Part shown: positions 44,668 through 53,866 of the stretch, in pieces
How positions within the stretch are numbered: the stretch's first letter is position 1
Layout: the number at the start of each line of letters is the position of its first letter
DNA from: Achromobacter pulmonis
GTDB lineage: Bacteria; Pseudomonadota; Gammaproteobacteria; Burkholderiales; Burkholderiaceae_B
Length of the DNA stretch: 64,000 nt
Direction of reading: 5' to 3'
NCBI RefSeq assembly: GCF_002885955.2
Contig: NZ_POQS01000001.1
Coordinates: forward strand, 1,022,866 to 1,086,865
The notes under the pieces: generated by a model
Told to the model about the DNA's origin: nothing
Databases searched by the model: none
What the model saw: the letters and a program-made list of their open reading frames with translations, nothing else
Translations under genes and position numbers: made by a program

Positions 44668-46620
44668 TTAAGCAGCGCTGCTATCGGGTTGATTGACGTC
44701 GCGGCGGGTGGCGACGTCCTCGGCCAGTCGCGCGACGAATTCGTCGATGGCGATGGCGCCGAGGTCCAGACCACCCAGCCCGCGGACGGCGACGGTGCCG
44801 TTTTGTTTTTCCTTGTCGCCGACGACCAGGATGTACGGAACCTTTTGCAGGCTGTGTTCCCGAATTTTACGAGTGATTTTTTCACCGCGCAAATCGGACT
44901 CCACTCTAAAGCCTTGTTTTTTCAGGCTTTGCGTGATTTGGGCCGCATAATCGGCCGAAGGCTCGGAAATGCAGCACACCACGGCCTGCACCGGAGCCAG
45001 CCAGGGCGGCATGGCGCCGGCGTGGTTTTCGATCAACATGCCGATGAAACGCTCCAGCGAACCGAGGATCGCACGGTGCAGCATGACCGGCGGACGGCGC
45101 TGGTCGTTCTGGTCCACGTACTCGGCGCCCAGGCGCACGGGCATGGAGAAATCGACCTGGATCGTGCCGCACTGCCAGTGGCGGCCGATGGCGTCTTTCA
45201 GGGTGTATTCCACCTTGGGACCGTAGAAAGCGCCCTCTCCCGGCGAAATCTCGAATTCGCAGCCGGTGCGGCGCAGGCTCTCCATCAGGGCCGCCTCGGC
45301 CGTGTCCCAGACCTCGTCCGAACCGATGCGCTTTTCCGGACGCGTGGCGACCTTGTACAGCACCTCGGTGAAACCGAAGTCGCGGTAGACCTTCTGCAGC
45401 AGCGCCGTGAAGTCGGCGCATTCGTCCTGGAGCTGTTCTTCGGTACAGAAAATGTGGCCGTCGTCCTGCGTAAAGCCGCGCACGCGCATCATGCCGTGCA
45501 GCGAACCCGAGGGCTCGTTGCGGTGGCACTGGCCGAATTCGCCGTAGCGCAGCGGCAGTTCGCGATAGGAATGCAGGCCGGCGTTGAAGATCTGCACATG
45601 GCCCGGGCAGTTCATGGGCTTGAGGCCGTAGACACGGTTCTCGGACTCGGTCGTGAACATGTTTTCACGGTAGTTGTCCCAGTGGCCGGTCTTTTTCCAG
45701 AGCGAAATGTCCAGGATCTGCGGCGCCTTCACTTCCTGGTAGCCATTGTCGCGGTAGACGGAGCGCATGTACTGCTCCACCTGCTGCCACAGGGTCCAGC
45801 CCTTGGGGTGCCAGAAAATCAGGCCCGGGGCCTCGTCCTGGAAATGGAACAGGTCGAGCTCGCGGCCGATCTTGCGGTGGTCGCGGCGTTCGGCCTCTTC
45901 CAGCATGTGCAGATAGGCGTCCTGTTCTTCCTTGGTGGCCCAGGCGGTGCCGTAGATGCGCTGGAGCATCTCGTTCTTGCTGTCGCCGCGCCAGTAGGCG
46001 CCGGCCACCTTCATCAGCTTGAAGACCTTCAGCTTGCCGGTGGACGGCACGTGGGGGCCGCGGCACAGGTCGATGAAGTTGCCTTCGCGGTACAGGCTGA
46101 GCGTCTCGTTCGAGGGGATCGAGGCGATGATCTCGGCCTTGTACTTTTCGCCGATGCCCTTGAAGAATTCGACGGCGTCGTCGCGCGACCACTCTTCGCG
46201 CGTGACGGTTTCGTCCTTCTTGGCCAGTTCGGCCATTTTCTTTTCGATGGCGGCCAGGTCTTCGGGCGTGAAGGGACGCTTGTACGAGAAATCGTAGTAG
46301 AAGCCGTTGTCGATCACCGGGCCGATAGTGACCTGGGCGTCCGGGAACAGCTCCTTGACGGCATAGGCCAGCAGGTGGGCCGTGGAATGGCGGATCAGAT
46401 CCAGGCCGTCGGCGTCCTTGGCGGTCACGATCGCCAGGCTTGCGTCGCCTTCGATGCGGAAGCTGGTGTCGACCAGCCGGGATTGCTCGCCTTCGAACGT
46501 GACGCGCCCGCCCAGGGCGGCCTTGGCCAAGCCCGTGCCGATCGACTGCGCCACTTCAGCGACCGTTACCGGCCCCGGATATTGGCGCTGCGAACCATCG
46601 GGCAATGTGATCTGTACCAT
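44668..46620 (-). CDS. thrS: Threonyl-tRNA synthetase
   Basis: This is a 650-residue enzyme. It has the TGS domain ([20 protein letters not shown]), the editing domain with [19 protein letters not shown], the class II catalytic core with the zinc-binding Cys in [13 protein letters not shown], and the C-terminal anticodon-binding domain. It charges tRNA-Thr and clears mis-made Ser-tRNA. The 200-base leader upstream carries a peptide with Thr codons and a terminator (46673-46818). Confidence 0.97.
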   Translation of the reverse strand: MVQITLPDGSQRQYPGPVTVAEVAQSIGTGLAKAALGGRVTFEGEQSRLVDTSFRIEGDASLAIVTAKDADGLDLIRHSTAHLLAYAVKELFPDAQVTIGPVIDNGFYYDFSYKRPFTPEDLAAIEKKMAELAKKDETVTREEWSRDDAVEFFKGIGEKYKAEIIASIPSNETLSLYREGNFIDLCRGPHVPSTGKLKVFKLMKVAGAYWRGDSKNEMLQRIYGTAWATKEEQDAYLHMLEEAERRDHRKIGRELDLFHFQDEAPGLIFWHPKGWTLWQQVEQYMRSVYRDNGYQEVKAPQILDISLWKKTGHWDNYRENMFTTESENRVYGLKPMNCPGHVQIFNAGLHSYRELPLRYGEFGQCHRNEPSGSLHGMMRVRGFTQDDGHIFCTEEQLQDECADFTALLQKVYRDFGFTEVLYKVATRPEKRIGSDEVWDTAEAALMESLRRTGCEFEISPGEGAFYGPKVEYTLKDAIGRHWQCGTIQVDFSMPVRLGAEYVDQNDQRRPPVMLHRAILGSLERFIGMLIENHAGAMPPWLAPVQAVVCCISEPSADYAAQITQSLKKQGFRVESDLRGEKITRKIREHSLQKVPYILVVGDKEKQNGTVAVRGLGGLDLGAIAIDEFVARLAEDVATRRDVNQPDSSAA

Positions 46621-46672
46621 CGGGAGTCTTTCCTGGAGGTTCTGGAAACTGAAAAATCAAAAAACGGAAACG

Positions 46673-46697
46673 AAAAACGCGGCCTGGAAGCCGCGTT
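46673..46697 (-). terminator. Attenuator terminator before thrS
   Basis: On the minus strand AACGCGGC/GCCGCGTT (6-base loop, 46676-46697) is followed by TTTTTCG and a further T-rich stretch. It lies 53 bases before the thrS start codon, so full termination here would switch thrS off. Its 5' arm is complementary to GTCGCGTT at 46764-46771, inside the leader peptide frame. Confidence 0.8.
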
Positions 46698-46761
46698 CTT
46701 TGGATTGTCTTGCTGAGTTCTGCCGCTGACCTGACACGGAGAAACCCGACGCACGAAAACA

Positions 46762-46818
46762 CTAACGCGACATAGGGCGAAAGTTCCGGGTCGTAGTTCG
46801 TGCCAGCGGGTAAAGCAT
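46762..46818 (-). CDS. Putative thrS leader peptide with three consecutive Thr codons
   Basis: The frame ATG...TAG encodes MLYPLARTTTRNFRPMSR. Codons 8-10 are ACT ACG ACC, all threonine. The end of the frame, GTCGCGTT (46771-46764), can pair with the 5' arm of the terminator by eight pairs including one G-U. A ribosome stalled at the Thr codons would leave this segment free, giving an antiterminator; a ribosome at the stop would cover it and let the terminator form. The Shine-Dalgarno sequence is weak (ACAGG at distance 11). Known from threonine and other biosynthetic operons, but not to my knowledge described for thrS in this group. Confidence 0.65.
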   Translation of the reverse strand: MLYPLARTTTRNFRPMSR

Positions 46819-46881
46819 GGTGCGGTGCCTGTGTGGCTCGCGCTTGAAACGCGCGTAACCAAAATTCGTTTATCTGACCCG

Positions 46882-46887
46882 ATTGTA
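46882..46887 (-). promoter_or_regulatory. Possible -10 element of the thrS leader promoter
   Basis: TACAAT on the minus strand is a near-consensus -10 that would start transcription about 57 bases before the leader-peptide ATG. No good -35 is visible at 16-18 bases upstream, so this is tentative. Confidence 0.35.
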
Positions 46888-47223
46888 GCACTAATGCCGC
46901 CTTTTCCGTGGCGAAAGCGCGACATCCAGCCCTAGGACTCCGACCTGTCCGTACCGCCGTCCGCCGACTCGATGCCGAAATCTGCGTCTGGCGGCTTGTC
47001 GTGTATCCATTATTTTTGTATTGTAACCAAACTTTAATCGTCATAGGCCATATTTACCGCCAGGAAAAGTCAAACAGTACAACGGTCCGAAATCAGCGCA
47101 TTTCCAGTGCGAACAGCCGGCCGAAAACGTAATCTGGCTGCTACCAATCTAGGACCAACAGCGAACTCAGCGCGGAGCCGGCCTCCGGCATTCCGCCCCA
47201 ACCAAAACAGCGGAAAGCACAAG

Positions 47224-47967
47224 ATGAAACCTATTCCAGCGCCCCGCACCGCGGCACTCAATTCCTCCAGCCCCGCGCGTCCCGAAACCGGCAATCTGCC
47301 GGAAGCCCGCCAACACCTGCTGCTGTCGCGCCTGCCCCCGGTGGTCAACGTGGCCGTCCTGGACGACCACCCGGTCATCGCCGTGGGCGTAAGCGCCTAT
47401 CTCGAAAGCCGGTCCGGCTTCCGGGTCCTGCACCAGGAAACCTCGGCCCGATCGTTACTGGAAAAGCTGTCCCACACGCCTTGCGACGTAGCCCTGGTGG
47501 ATTTCTACCTGCCGCAGGATCTCTGGGACGGCGTGAGCTATCTGCGGCGCCTGCGCCGCTATCACCCCAACATGGCGATCATCACATTCTCGGCCGGCAA
47601 CCGCCAGGAAACCCAGTACGCCGCCTTCCGGGCGGGGGCAAACGGCTACATGGCCAAGAAATGGGGTTTGAGCCTGCTGCCCGAAATGATCCGAGGCGTG
47701 CTCAGCGGCAAGCACAAGTTCCTGACCGTGCGCGACGGCCGGGTCCACTCGCAAGAGCCCACCGCCCCGCACGAATCGCTGACCACCTCGGAAGTGGAGA
47801 TCCTGCGCCACATCAGCCAGGGCTTTTCGGTGACACAGATCGCGGCGCGGCTGGTGCGCAGCAAGAAGACCATCAGCACGCACAAACGCTGCGCGATGCG
47901 CAAGCTGCAGCTGTCCGACGACTTGTCGCTGGCCCTGTACCTGCGCGAGAAGTTCGCGATCGAATGA
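47224..47967 (+). CDS. NarL/FixJ-type response regulator
   Basis: This is a 247-residue protein. A 40-residue N-terminal extension precedes the receiver domain. Phospho-acceptor pocket residues are visible: DD in VAVLDDHPVI, Asp in VALVDFYLPQD, and Lys in YMAKKWG. The C-terminal LuxR helix-turn-helix is TTSEVEILRHISQG...KKTISTHKRCAMRKL. No kinase gene adjoins, so the partner is unknown. RcsB-like sequence style fits an orphan regulator. The start at 47224 (MKPIPAPRTAALN) is tentative: the frame is open upstream. Confidence 0.85.
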   Translation: MKPIPAPRTAALNSSSPARPETGNLPEARQHLLLSRLPPVVNVAVLDDHPVIAVGVSAYLESRSGFRVLHQETSARSLLEKLSHTPCDVALVDFYLPQDLWDGVSYLRRLRRYHPNMAIITFSAGNRQETQYAAFRAGANGYMAKKWGLSLLPEMIRGVLSGKHKFLTVRDGRVHSQEPTAPHESLTTSEVEILRHISQGFSVTQIAARLVRSKKTISTHKRCAMRKLQLSDDLSLALYLREKFAIE

Positions 47968-47996
47968 AGCGCCCCGCCGCTCCCGCTATCGGTCTC

Positions 47997-49427
47997 TTAG
48001 ATGATGCGGGAGTAGCTGGCCCCGCTGGCGGCCGATTGCAGGTAGCCGTCGAAGGCCATGGCCACGGCGCGCACGAAATACCAGCCCAGGCCGGTCACGC
48101 GCAGCGCGCCTTGCTGCAGTTCGACCAGGCCCAGTTCGGCCAGGCTGGTCATCTGCTCCAGTTCGGGGCTGAAGTAGTCGCCGAAGCACAGGCGGTGGCG
48201 CGCCTCGATGCGCGCGAAGTCCACGCGCCCCTGGCACATGATGTCCATGATGATCTCGCGCCGGACCAGGTCGTCCTCGCTCAGCGCCAGGCCTCTTTCC
48301 ACCGCGAAGCGTCCGGACTCGATGGCCGCGTAATAGGTGTCCAGGTCCTTGGCGTTCTGGCTGTAGGTGTCGCCGATGCGGCCGATGGCCGACACGCCCA
48401 GCGCGACCAGGTCGCGGTCGGGCTGCGTGCTGTAGCCCTGGAAGTTGCGATGCAGCTCGCCGCGCCGCTTGGCCACGGCCAGCGAATCGGAGTACAGGGC
48501 GAAATGGTCCATGCCGATGTACGAATAACCCTGCTTCAGGAAGCCGTCGATGGCGGCGCTGAGCAGGCCCACCCGCGTGGCGCGGGGCGGCAGGTCGATC
48601 TCGTTGATGCGGCGCTGCGGCTTGAAGCGCGTGGGCAGATGGGCATAGGCATACAGCGCGATACGGTCGGGCCGCAGCGCGATGACCTGCTCGATGGTGC
48701 GGCCGAACGATTCCGCGGTCTGCAGCGGCAGGCCGTAGATCAGGTCCACGTTGACCGAGTCATAGCGCAGCTCGCGGGCGCTGCGCACCAGCGCCTCCAC
48801 CGACTCGAAGGACTGCACCCGATGCACCGCCGCCTGCACGCGCGCGTCGAAATCCTGCACGCCGAAGCTCAGGCGGTTAAAGCCCAGCCGGCGCAGATAG
48901 GCCAGCCGCTCGGGCGTGGCGGTGCGCGGATCGACCTCGATGGAAAGCTCCGCGTCGGGTTCGAAGCGGAAGGCGCGGCGCAGGTCCGCCATCAGGCGGT
49001 CCAGCTCGGCGTCGGAGAGAAAGGTCGGCGTGCCGCCGCCGAAATGCAGCTGCGAGACCGGCACGCCCTCGCCCAGTTCGCGCACGTGCAGGCCGATCTC
49101 GGCGGCCAGCGCGTCCAGGTAGCGGGCGGCGCGGTCATGGTGACGCGTGATCACCTTATTACAGGCACAGTAATAACAGACCGACTCGCAGAAAGGGATG
49201 TGCACATACAGCGAGAGCGGTTCATCCGGGCTGGTCGCCCGCCGCTGCCGCAGGGCCAGCCGGTAGTCCAGTTCGCCGAAACCGGCGTGATACCGGTCGG
49301 CAGTGGGATAAGAGGTGTAACGCGGCCCGTTCTTGTCCAGCCTTGCCAGCAGTTGGGGCGGAAACAGGGGCTTGGCGACCGCGGGCGCCTGGGCTTCGGA
49401 CGGTTGAGGACGGGGAGCGGCTTGCAT
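47997..49427 (-). CDS. hemN: Oxygen-independent coproporphyrinogen III oxidase
   Basis: This is a 476-residue radical-SAM enzyme that turns coproporphyrinogen III into protoporphyrinogen IX without oxygen in haem synthesis. The cluster motif is CESVCYYCACNK (C-x3-C-x2-C-x-C), preceded by PLSLYVHIPF. YFGGGTP-like HFGGGTPTFLSD and the ELSIEVDPRT segment are typical. HemN is preferred to HemW because of the extra Cys and the C-terminal domain. An FNR-like site lies upstream. It is convergent with the response-regulator gene. Confidence 0.93.
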   Translation of the reverse strand: MQAAPRPQPSEAQAPAVAKPLFPPQLLARLDKNGPRYTSYPTADRYHAGFGELDYRLALRQRRATSPDEPLSLYVHIPFCESVCYYCACNKVITRHHDRAARYLDALAAEIGLHVRELGEGVPVSQLHFGGGTPTFLSDAELDRLMADLRRAFRFEPDAELSIEVDPRTATPERLAYLRRLGFNRLSFGVQDFDARVQAAVHRVQSFESVEALVRSARELRYDSVNVDLIYGLPLQTAESFGRTIEQVIALRPDRIALYAYAHLPTRFKPQRRINEIDLPPRATRVGLLSAAIDGFLKQGYSYIGMDHFALYSDSLAVAKRRGELHRNFQGYSTQPDRDLVALGVSAIGRIGDTYSQNAKDLDTYYAAIESGRFAVERGLALSEDDLVRREIIMDIMCQGRVDFARIEARHRLCFGDYFSPELEQMTSLAELGLVELQQGALRVTGLGWYFVRAVAMAFDGYLQSAASGASYSRII

Positions 49428-49462
49428 ACTCCGGATTATTCGCCTGCGCCGGCCCGCCTCAT

Positions 49463-49476
49463 TTGATCTGGCGCAA
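49463..49476 (-). promoter_or_regulatory. FNR-like site upstream of hemN
   Basis: Read on the minus strand, TTGCGCCAGATCAA matches the FNR/ANR consensus TTGAT-4-ATCAA with a perfect right half and three of five in the left half. It lies 36 bases before the hemN start codon. Oxygen control is expected for hemN, but the match is partial. Confidence 0.45.
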
Positions 49477-49526
49477 AACCAGGCCCTTAAAATGAGGCCA
49501 TTCAAGTCTCACGATAAGGAAATCCC

Positions 49527-49790
49527 ATGGGCACCGAACTGGATGGCCGCCTTCTGGCCATGCGCCAGGCGTTGGCGATCGCCATCGCCCTGTCCACCCG
49601 CAGCAGCCCCCAGGCCACCGACATGGCGCTGGAACTGCTCGGCGACCTGAAGGCCAGCCTGGACGACACCCCTTCCGACAGCCCCTTCGAAACGCCCGAA
49701 TGGGTCGCCGGCGCGCACGACGAACTCGACGGCATCGCCCGCCTGGTGCGGGCCTTCACCCAGACGCCCGAACCGGGCGGCGAGGCGTAG
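49527..49790 (+). CDS. Hypothetical protein, 87 residues
   Basis: The protein is mostly helical (LLAMRQALAIAIALS...ATDMALELLGDLKASL) and acidic. A GAAATCCC region precedes the ATG. It is divergent from hemN and convergent with the LacI gene, 10 bases between stops. No family is recognised. Confidence 0.6.
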   Translation: MGTELDGRLLAMRQALAIAIALSTRSSPQATDMALELLGDLKASLDDTPSDSPFETPEWVAGAHDELDGIARLVRAFTQTPEPGGEA

Positions 49791-49800
49791 CCAGCGGCGT

Positions 49801-50826
49801 TCAGCTGGTTTCGCGCTGGACCAGCGTGAACCCCAGGTCCACGTGGCGTTCGGCGACGGCCTCGCCCGCCAGGTGCCGCATCAGCAGCCCGGCCGCGGCC
49901 GCGCCGATCTGGTAGCGGGGCGTGGCGATGGTCGACAGCGGCGGCGTGGTCCAGGCCGAACCGGCCAGGTCGTGAAAACCCACGATGGCCATGCGCTGCG
50001 GCACCGCCAGGCCCAGCCGGCCGCACTGGAACACCGCGCCCTGGGCCAGGTCGTCATTGCAGAAAAAGACCGCGTCGCAATCGGGATGGGCGGCATGCAG
50101 GTCCTGCAGCAATGACGCGCCCAGGCCGATGGACGATTTTTCCGGCGTCATGATCTCCAGCGCCGCGTCGTACAGGCCCGCGTCCCGCAGCGCCTGGCGG
50201 CAACCCTCGCAGCGGCGCAGCGAACGCGGGTCCAGCTGCGCGCCCACGATGCCGATGCGCCGGCAGCCGCGCTCGACCAGGTGGCGGCCGGCGGCGTAGC
50301 CCGAATCGAACTGCGAGAAGCCGACGCTCATGTGCTCGCCGCCGTCCAGGGTTTCGATGGTGTGCACCGTGGGCAGCCCGCGCGCGCGCAGCAGCTCCCA
50401 TACGCTGGGGCTGTGGTCGATGCCGGTCAGGATCAGTCCGTCGGGCGAATGCTGCAGGTATTTGCGCAGCAGGCCTTCCTCCTCGTCCGGGCCATAGCCG
50501 GTCACGCCGATCAGCATGTGGTAGCCGTGGCGGTCCAGCACTTCCTTGATGCCGGCCAGGATGTCCACGAACACCACGTTGCTCAGCGACGGAATCAGCA
50601 CCACGATGGTCTGCGAGCGCGCCGACGCCAGCGCGCTGGCGGCGTGATTGGGAACATAGCCCAGCTCCTCGCATGCCTGCGCGATGCGCAGGCGCAGCGC
50701 CTCGGCCACCTTGTCCGGCGTGCGCAAGGCGCGCGACACCGTAATGGCGCTGACGCCGACGCGGCGCGCGACATCCTGCATGGTGACGCGCCCGGCGTGC
50801 GGGCTTCGGGGTTTACGGACGGACAT
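49801..50826 (-). CDS. LacI-family transcriptional regulator (GntR gluconate type)
   Basis: This is a 341-residue repressor. The start is MSVRKPRSPHAGRVTM, followed by the helix-turn-helix QDVARRVGVSAITVSRALR and hinge, then a periplasmic-binding-like effector domain. Sequence style (KPRSPHAGRVTMQDVA, VGFHDLAGSAWTTPPL) is that of gluconate or sugar-acid repressors. It is divergent from the TRAP transporter genes; a perfect 20-bp palindrome lies between. It probably represses the TRAP-dehydratase unit. Confidence 0.9.
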   Translation of the reverse strand: MSVRKPRSPHAGRVTMQDVARRVGVSAITVSRALRTPDKVAEALRLRIAQACEELGYVPNHAASALASARSQTIVVLIPSLSNVVFVDILAGIKEVLDRHGYHMLIGVTGYGPDEEEGLLRKYLQHSPDGLILTGIDHSPSVWELLRARGLPTVHTIETLDGGEHMSVGFSQFDSGYAAGRHLVERGCRRIGIVGAQLDPRSLRRCEGCRQALRDAGLYDAALEIMTPEKSSIGLGASLLQDLHAAHPDCDAVFFCNDDLAQGAVFQCGRLGLAVPQRMAIVGFHDLAGSAWTTPPLSTIATPRYQIGAAAAGLLMRHLAGEAVAERHVDLGFTLVQRETS

Positions 50827-50890
50827 TTGTCCTCGGCATGAGTTGGCGAGCGCGTAGTCTGACCCAAAAAACAAAGGCTTGCCAAAGCAA

Positions 50891-50910
50891 AAATGTTAGC
50901 GCTAACATTT
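50891..50910. promoter_or_regulatory. LacI-type operator, perfect 20-bp palindrome
   Basis: AAATGTTAGCGCTAACATTT is fully self-complementary and has the central CG of LacI/GalR operators. It lies between the divergent regulator and TRAP genes, 65 bases from the regulator start and 48 from the TRAP start, and could act on both promoters. Confidence 0.85.
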
Positions 50911-50957
50911 TCGGCAGCATAAGCCAAAAATTCCGCACGACGCAGAGGAGACAAACC

Positions 50958-51500
50958 ATGCGAGCCTTCCCACCGGGGCGGCCTGGCGGTTCGCCGCTGG
51001 CCCGCGCTGCCGACTGGTGCTTCGCGTTGCAGACCTGGCTGATGGCGGCCTGTCTGGCCGTAATGGTGGTGTTGCTGTTCGGCAATGTGGCGCTGCGCTA
51101 CCTGTTCAATTCCGGCATCAACGTATCGGACGAGATCTCCCGCCTGGCCTTCGTCTGGATGATTTTCCTGGGCTCGGTGATCGCGCTGCGCAGCCACCAG
51201 CACATCGGCGTCACCATGCTGGTCGAACGCCTCGGCCCGGGCGCGCGCCGCGCCGCGCACGTTTTCAGCCAGCTGCTGATCCTGTGGGTGCTCTGGCTGA
51301 TGGCCGATGGCAGCTGGACCCAGACCGTCATTGGCCTGGACACGGCGCTGCCCGTCACCGGCATGCCGCTGGCGGCGTTCAACGCAGCCACGCTCTATGC
51401 CGCGGTCGCGATGGGCCTGCTGACGCTGGCCGATCTGGCGCGGGTGCTGGCCGGCGGCCCCCTGCCCCTGCCTCCCGGCCATGCGGGAGGCCAGGAATGA
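50958..51500 (+). CDS. TRAP transporter small membrane subunit (DctQ)
   Basis: This is a 180-residue protein with four hydrophobic segments. The family landmarks are MVVLLFGNVALRYLFNSGIN and SDEISRLAFVWMIFLGSV. It pairs with the large subunit. A GAGGAG sequence precedes the start. It overlaps the next gene by four bases. Confidence 0.9.
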   Translation: MRAFPPGRPGGSPLARAADWCFALQTWLMAACLAVMVVLLFGNVALRYLFNSGINVSDEISRLAFVWMIFLGSVIALRSHQHIGVTMLVERLGPGARRAAHVFSQLLILWVLWLMADGSWTQTVIGLDTALPVTGMPLAAFNAATLYAAVAMGLLTLADLARVLAGGPLPLPPGHAGGQE

Positions 51501-52777
51501 CCCTCGCCCTGTTCCTGTTCGTGCTGCTGGGGCTGATCGCCCTGGGCCAGTCCATCGCCTTCGCGCTGCTGCTCAGCGCGATCGCCTTGATGGTCCAGCT
51601 GGACTTCTTCGACACCCAGATCCTGGCACAGAACATGCTGTCGGGCGCCAACAGCTTCACGCTCATGGCGGTGCCCCTGTTCATGCTGGCCGGAGAACTG
51701 ATGAACGCCGGCGGCATTTCGCGCCGCATCGTCAATCTGGCCACCTTGCTGGTGGGACACATACGGGGAGGCCTGGGTTATGTCGCCATCTTCGCCAGCG
51801 TGCTGCTGGCGGCCCTGTCGGGCTCGGCCGTCGCCGACGCCGCGGCGCTGGGTTCCCTGCTGATTCCCATGCTGCGCGAAAAAGGCTACGACGCGGGCCA
51901 GGCCTCGGGGCTGATCGCCGCCAGCGGCATCATCGCCCCCATCATTCCGCCGTCGATCGCCTTCATCATCTTCGGCGTCGCCACCAACGTTTCCATCACC
52001 AAGCTGTTCTTCGCCGGCATCGCACCCGGGCTGATGATGGGCCTGACCCTGGTGGCGGTATGGGCCTGGGTGGCGCGCCGGCATGGCGGCGCCGGGCCGG
52101 CGCCGCGCGCCTCCTGGGGCGAGCGCGCCCGCGCGCTGCGCGAATCGCTGTGGGCCCTGATGCTGCCGGTCATCATCATAGGCGGGCTGCGCGGCGGCAT
52201 CTTCACCCCGACCGAGGCGGCCGTCGTCGCGGCGGTCTACGCGCTGCTGATCAGCCTGTTCGTCTACCGCGAAATCGGCCTGCGCGATCTGGCGCCGCTA
52301 TTCGTCAACGCCGCCAGCACCACCGCCGTGGTCATGTTCCTGGTGGCCGCCGCCATGGTGTCCTCCTACATGATCACGCTGGCCGACATGCCCGAAGACC
52401 TCATCGCGCTGCTGGACCCGGTGCTGGACCGGCCCAAGCTGCTGATGTTCGCGCTGCTCATCCTGCTGACGCTGGTGGGCACGGTGATGGACCTCACGCC
52501 CACCATCCTGATCCTGGCGCCGGTGCTGATGCCGGTGGTCACCAAGGCCGGCATCGACCCCGTCTACTTCGGCGTGATGTTCGTCATGGTGGGCTGTGTG
52601 GGCCTGCTCACGCCGCCGGTCGGCACCGTGCTCAACGTGGTCTGCGGCGTCGCCCGCATCAATATGGAAACCATCATCAAAGGCGTGTGGCGCTATGTCG
52701 TCGCCTACACGCTGCTGTTGATCCTGCTGGTGATCTTCCCTGAACTGATCACCGTCCCTGCACGCTGGATGCATTAG
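51497..52777 (+). CDS. TRAP transporter large membrane subunit (DctM)
   Basis: This is a 426-residue ion-driven permease with about 12 helices. Landmarks: SGANSFTLMAVPLFMLAGELM, GSAVADAAALGSLLIPMLREKGYD, ASGIIAPIIPPSIAFIIFG and GMFVMVGCVGLLTPPVG-like VMVGCVGLLTPPVG. Overlap of four bases with DctQ means coupled translation. The substrate is probably a sugar acid, inferred from the dehydratase gene. Confidence 0.92.
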   Translation: MTLALFLFVLLGLIALGQSIAFALLLSAIALMVQLDFFDTQILAQNMLSGANSFTLMAVPLFMLAGELMNAGGISRRIVNLATLLVGHIRGGLGYVAIFASVLLAALSGSAVADAAALGSLLIPMLREKGYDAGQASGLIAASGIIAPIIPPSIAFIIFGVATNVSITKLFFAGIAPGLMMGLTLVAVWAWVARRHGGAGPAPRASWGERARALRESLWALMLPVIIIGGLRGGIFTPTEAAVVAAVYALLISLFVYREIGLRDLAPLFVNAASTTAVVMFLVAAAMVSSYMITLADMPEDLIALLDPVLDRPKLLMFALLILLTLVGTVMDLTPTILILAPVLMPVVTKAGIDPVYFGVMFVMVGCVGLLTPPVGTVLNVVCGVARINMETIIKGVWRYVVAYTLLLILLVIFPELITVPARWMH

Positions 52778-52798
52778 AAAAATCCAAGGAGGAGCACC

Positions 52799-53812
52799 AT
52801 GATCACCCGTTTCAAGACCCGCACCCTGGCCCTGGCCGCGACGCTGTGCTGCACCGTCGCCGCCGCTTCGGCCGCCGACGTCAAACCGCGCCTGATCCGT
52901 TTCGGCTACGGCCTGAACGAAGACAGCGTCCAGGGCCGCGCCGCGCGCCACCTGGCGCAGGAACTGCAGAAAATCAGCGACGGCAAGCTCAAGATGAAAA
53001 CCTTCGGCTCGGCCAGCCTGGGTTCGGACGAACAGATGCAAGGCGCGCTGGTCGGCGGCGTCCAGGAAATGATGGTGGGCTCGACCGCGCCGCTGGCCGG
53101 CATGGTCAAGGAGTTCGGCATGTTCGACCTGCCGTTCCTGTTCAACAGCGAAAAAGAAGCCGACGCCGTGCTCGACGGCCCGCTCGGCCAGGACCTGCTG
53201 AAAAAGCTGGAAGCCAAGGGCCTGGTCGGGCTGGTGTACTGGGAAAACGGCTTTCGCAACCTGACAAACTCCAAGCGCCCCATCGTGCGCGCCGAAGACC
53301 TGCAAGGCATCAAGCTGCGCGTCATGCAGAACCAGATCGCGCTCGGCGTGTTCAACGCGCTGGGCGCTAACGCCGTGCCCATGCCGTTCTCGGAACTGTT
53401 CACGGCGCTGGAGACGCGCACCGTGGACGGCCAGGAAAACCCCATCACCACCATCCAGAGCAGCAAGTTCTACGAGGTGCAGCCCTACCTGACCATCACC
53501 CGTCACGTCTATACACCGTGGGTGGTGCTGGCGTCCAAGAAATGGTGGGACGGCCTGTCGGCCGACGAACAGCGGCTGATCCGCCAGGCCGCCGCCTCGT
53601 CGCGCGATTTCGAACGCAAGGACAGCCGCGCCGATTCCCAGAAAGCCATGGGCATCCTGGAATCGGCCGGCATGAAGATCAATACTGTGTCTGAACAGGA
53701 AGTGGCGCGCATGCGCCAGACGGTGCAGCCGGTGGTCGACAAGTACACGCAGGAACTCGGCCCCGAACTGATCAAGCAGCTGAACGACGAAATCGGGAAG
53801 GCGCGCAACTGA
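52799..53812 (+). CDS. TRAP transporter substrate-binding protein (DctP)
   Basis: This is a 337-residue periplasmic receptor. The signal peptide ends near ASAAD (residue 23). The conserved Arg region and family motifs are RVMQNQIALGVFNALGANAVPMPF and TVDGQENPITTIQSSKFYEVQPYLTITRH. It delivers the substrate to DctQM. It sits 21 bases after dctM behind an AAGGAGGAG sequence. Confidence 0.92.
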   Translation: MITRFKTRTLALAATLCCTVAAASAADVKPRLIRFGYGLNEDSVQGRAARHLAQELQKISDGKLKMKTFGSASLGSDEQMQGALVGGVQEMMVGSTAPLAGMVKEFGMFDLPFLFNSEKEADAVLDGPLGQDLLKKLEAKGLVGLVYWENGFRNLTNSKRPIVRAEDLQGIKLRVMQNQIALGVFNALGANAVPMPFSELFTALETRTVDGQENPITTIQSSKFYEVQPYLTITRHVYTPWVVLASKKWWDGLSADEQRLIRQAAASSRDFERKDSRADSQKAMGILESAGMKINTVSEQEVARMRQTVQPVVDKYTQELGPELIKQLNDEIGKARN

Positions 53813-53866
53813 CCCGGTTTCCGGCCGCCCGGACCGCGCCGGGCGGCCACGCAACCATAGAGCGAG

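Noticed and set aside
46566..47044. Two long minus-strand frames running through the thrS leader (to 46925 and 47044)
   Set aside because: They cross the terminator and overlap the thrS start; neither has protein-like sequence or a ribosome-binding site. The short Thr-rich frame is a better reading.
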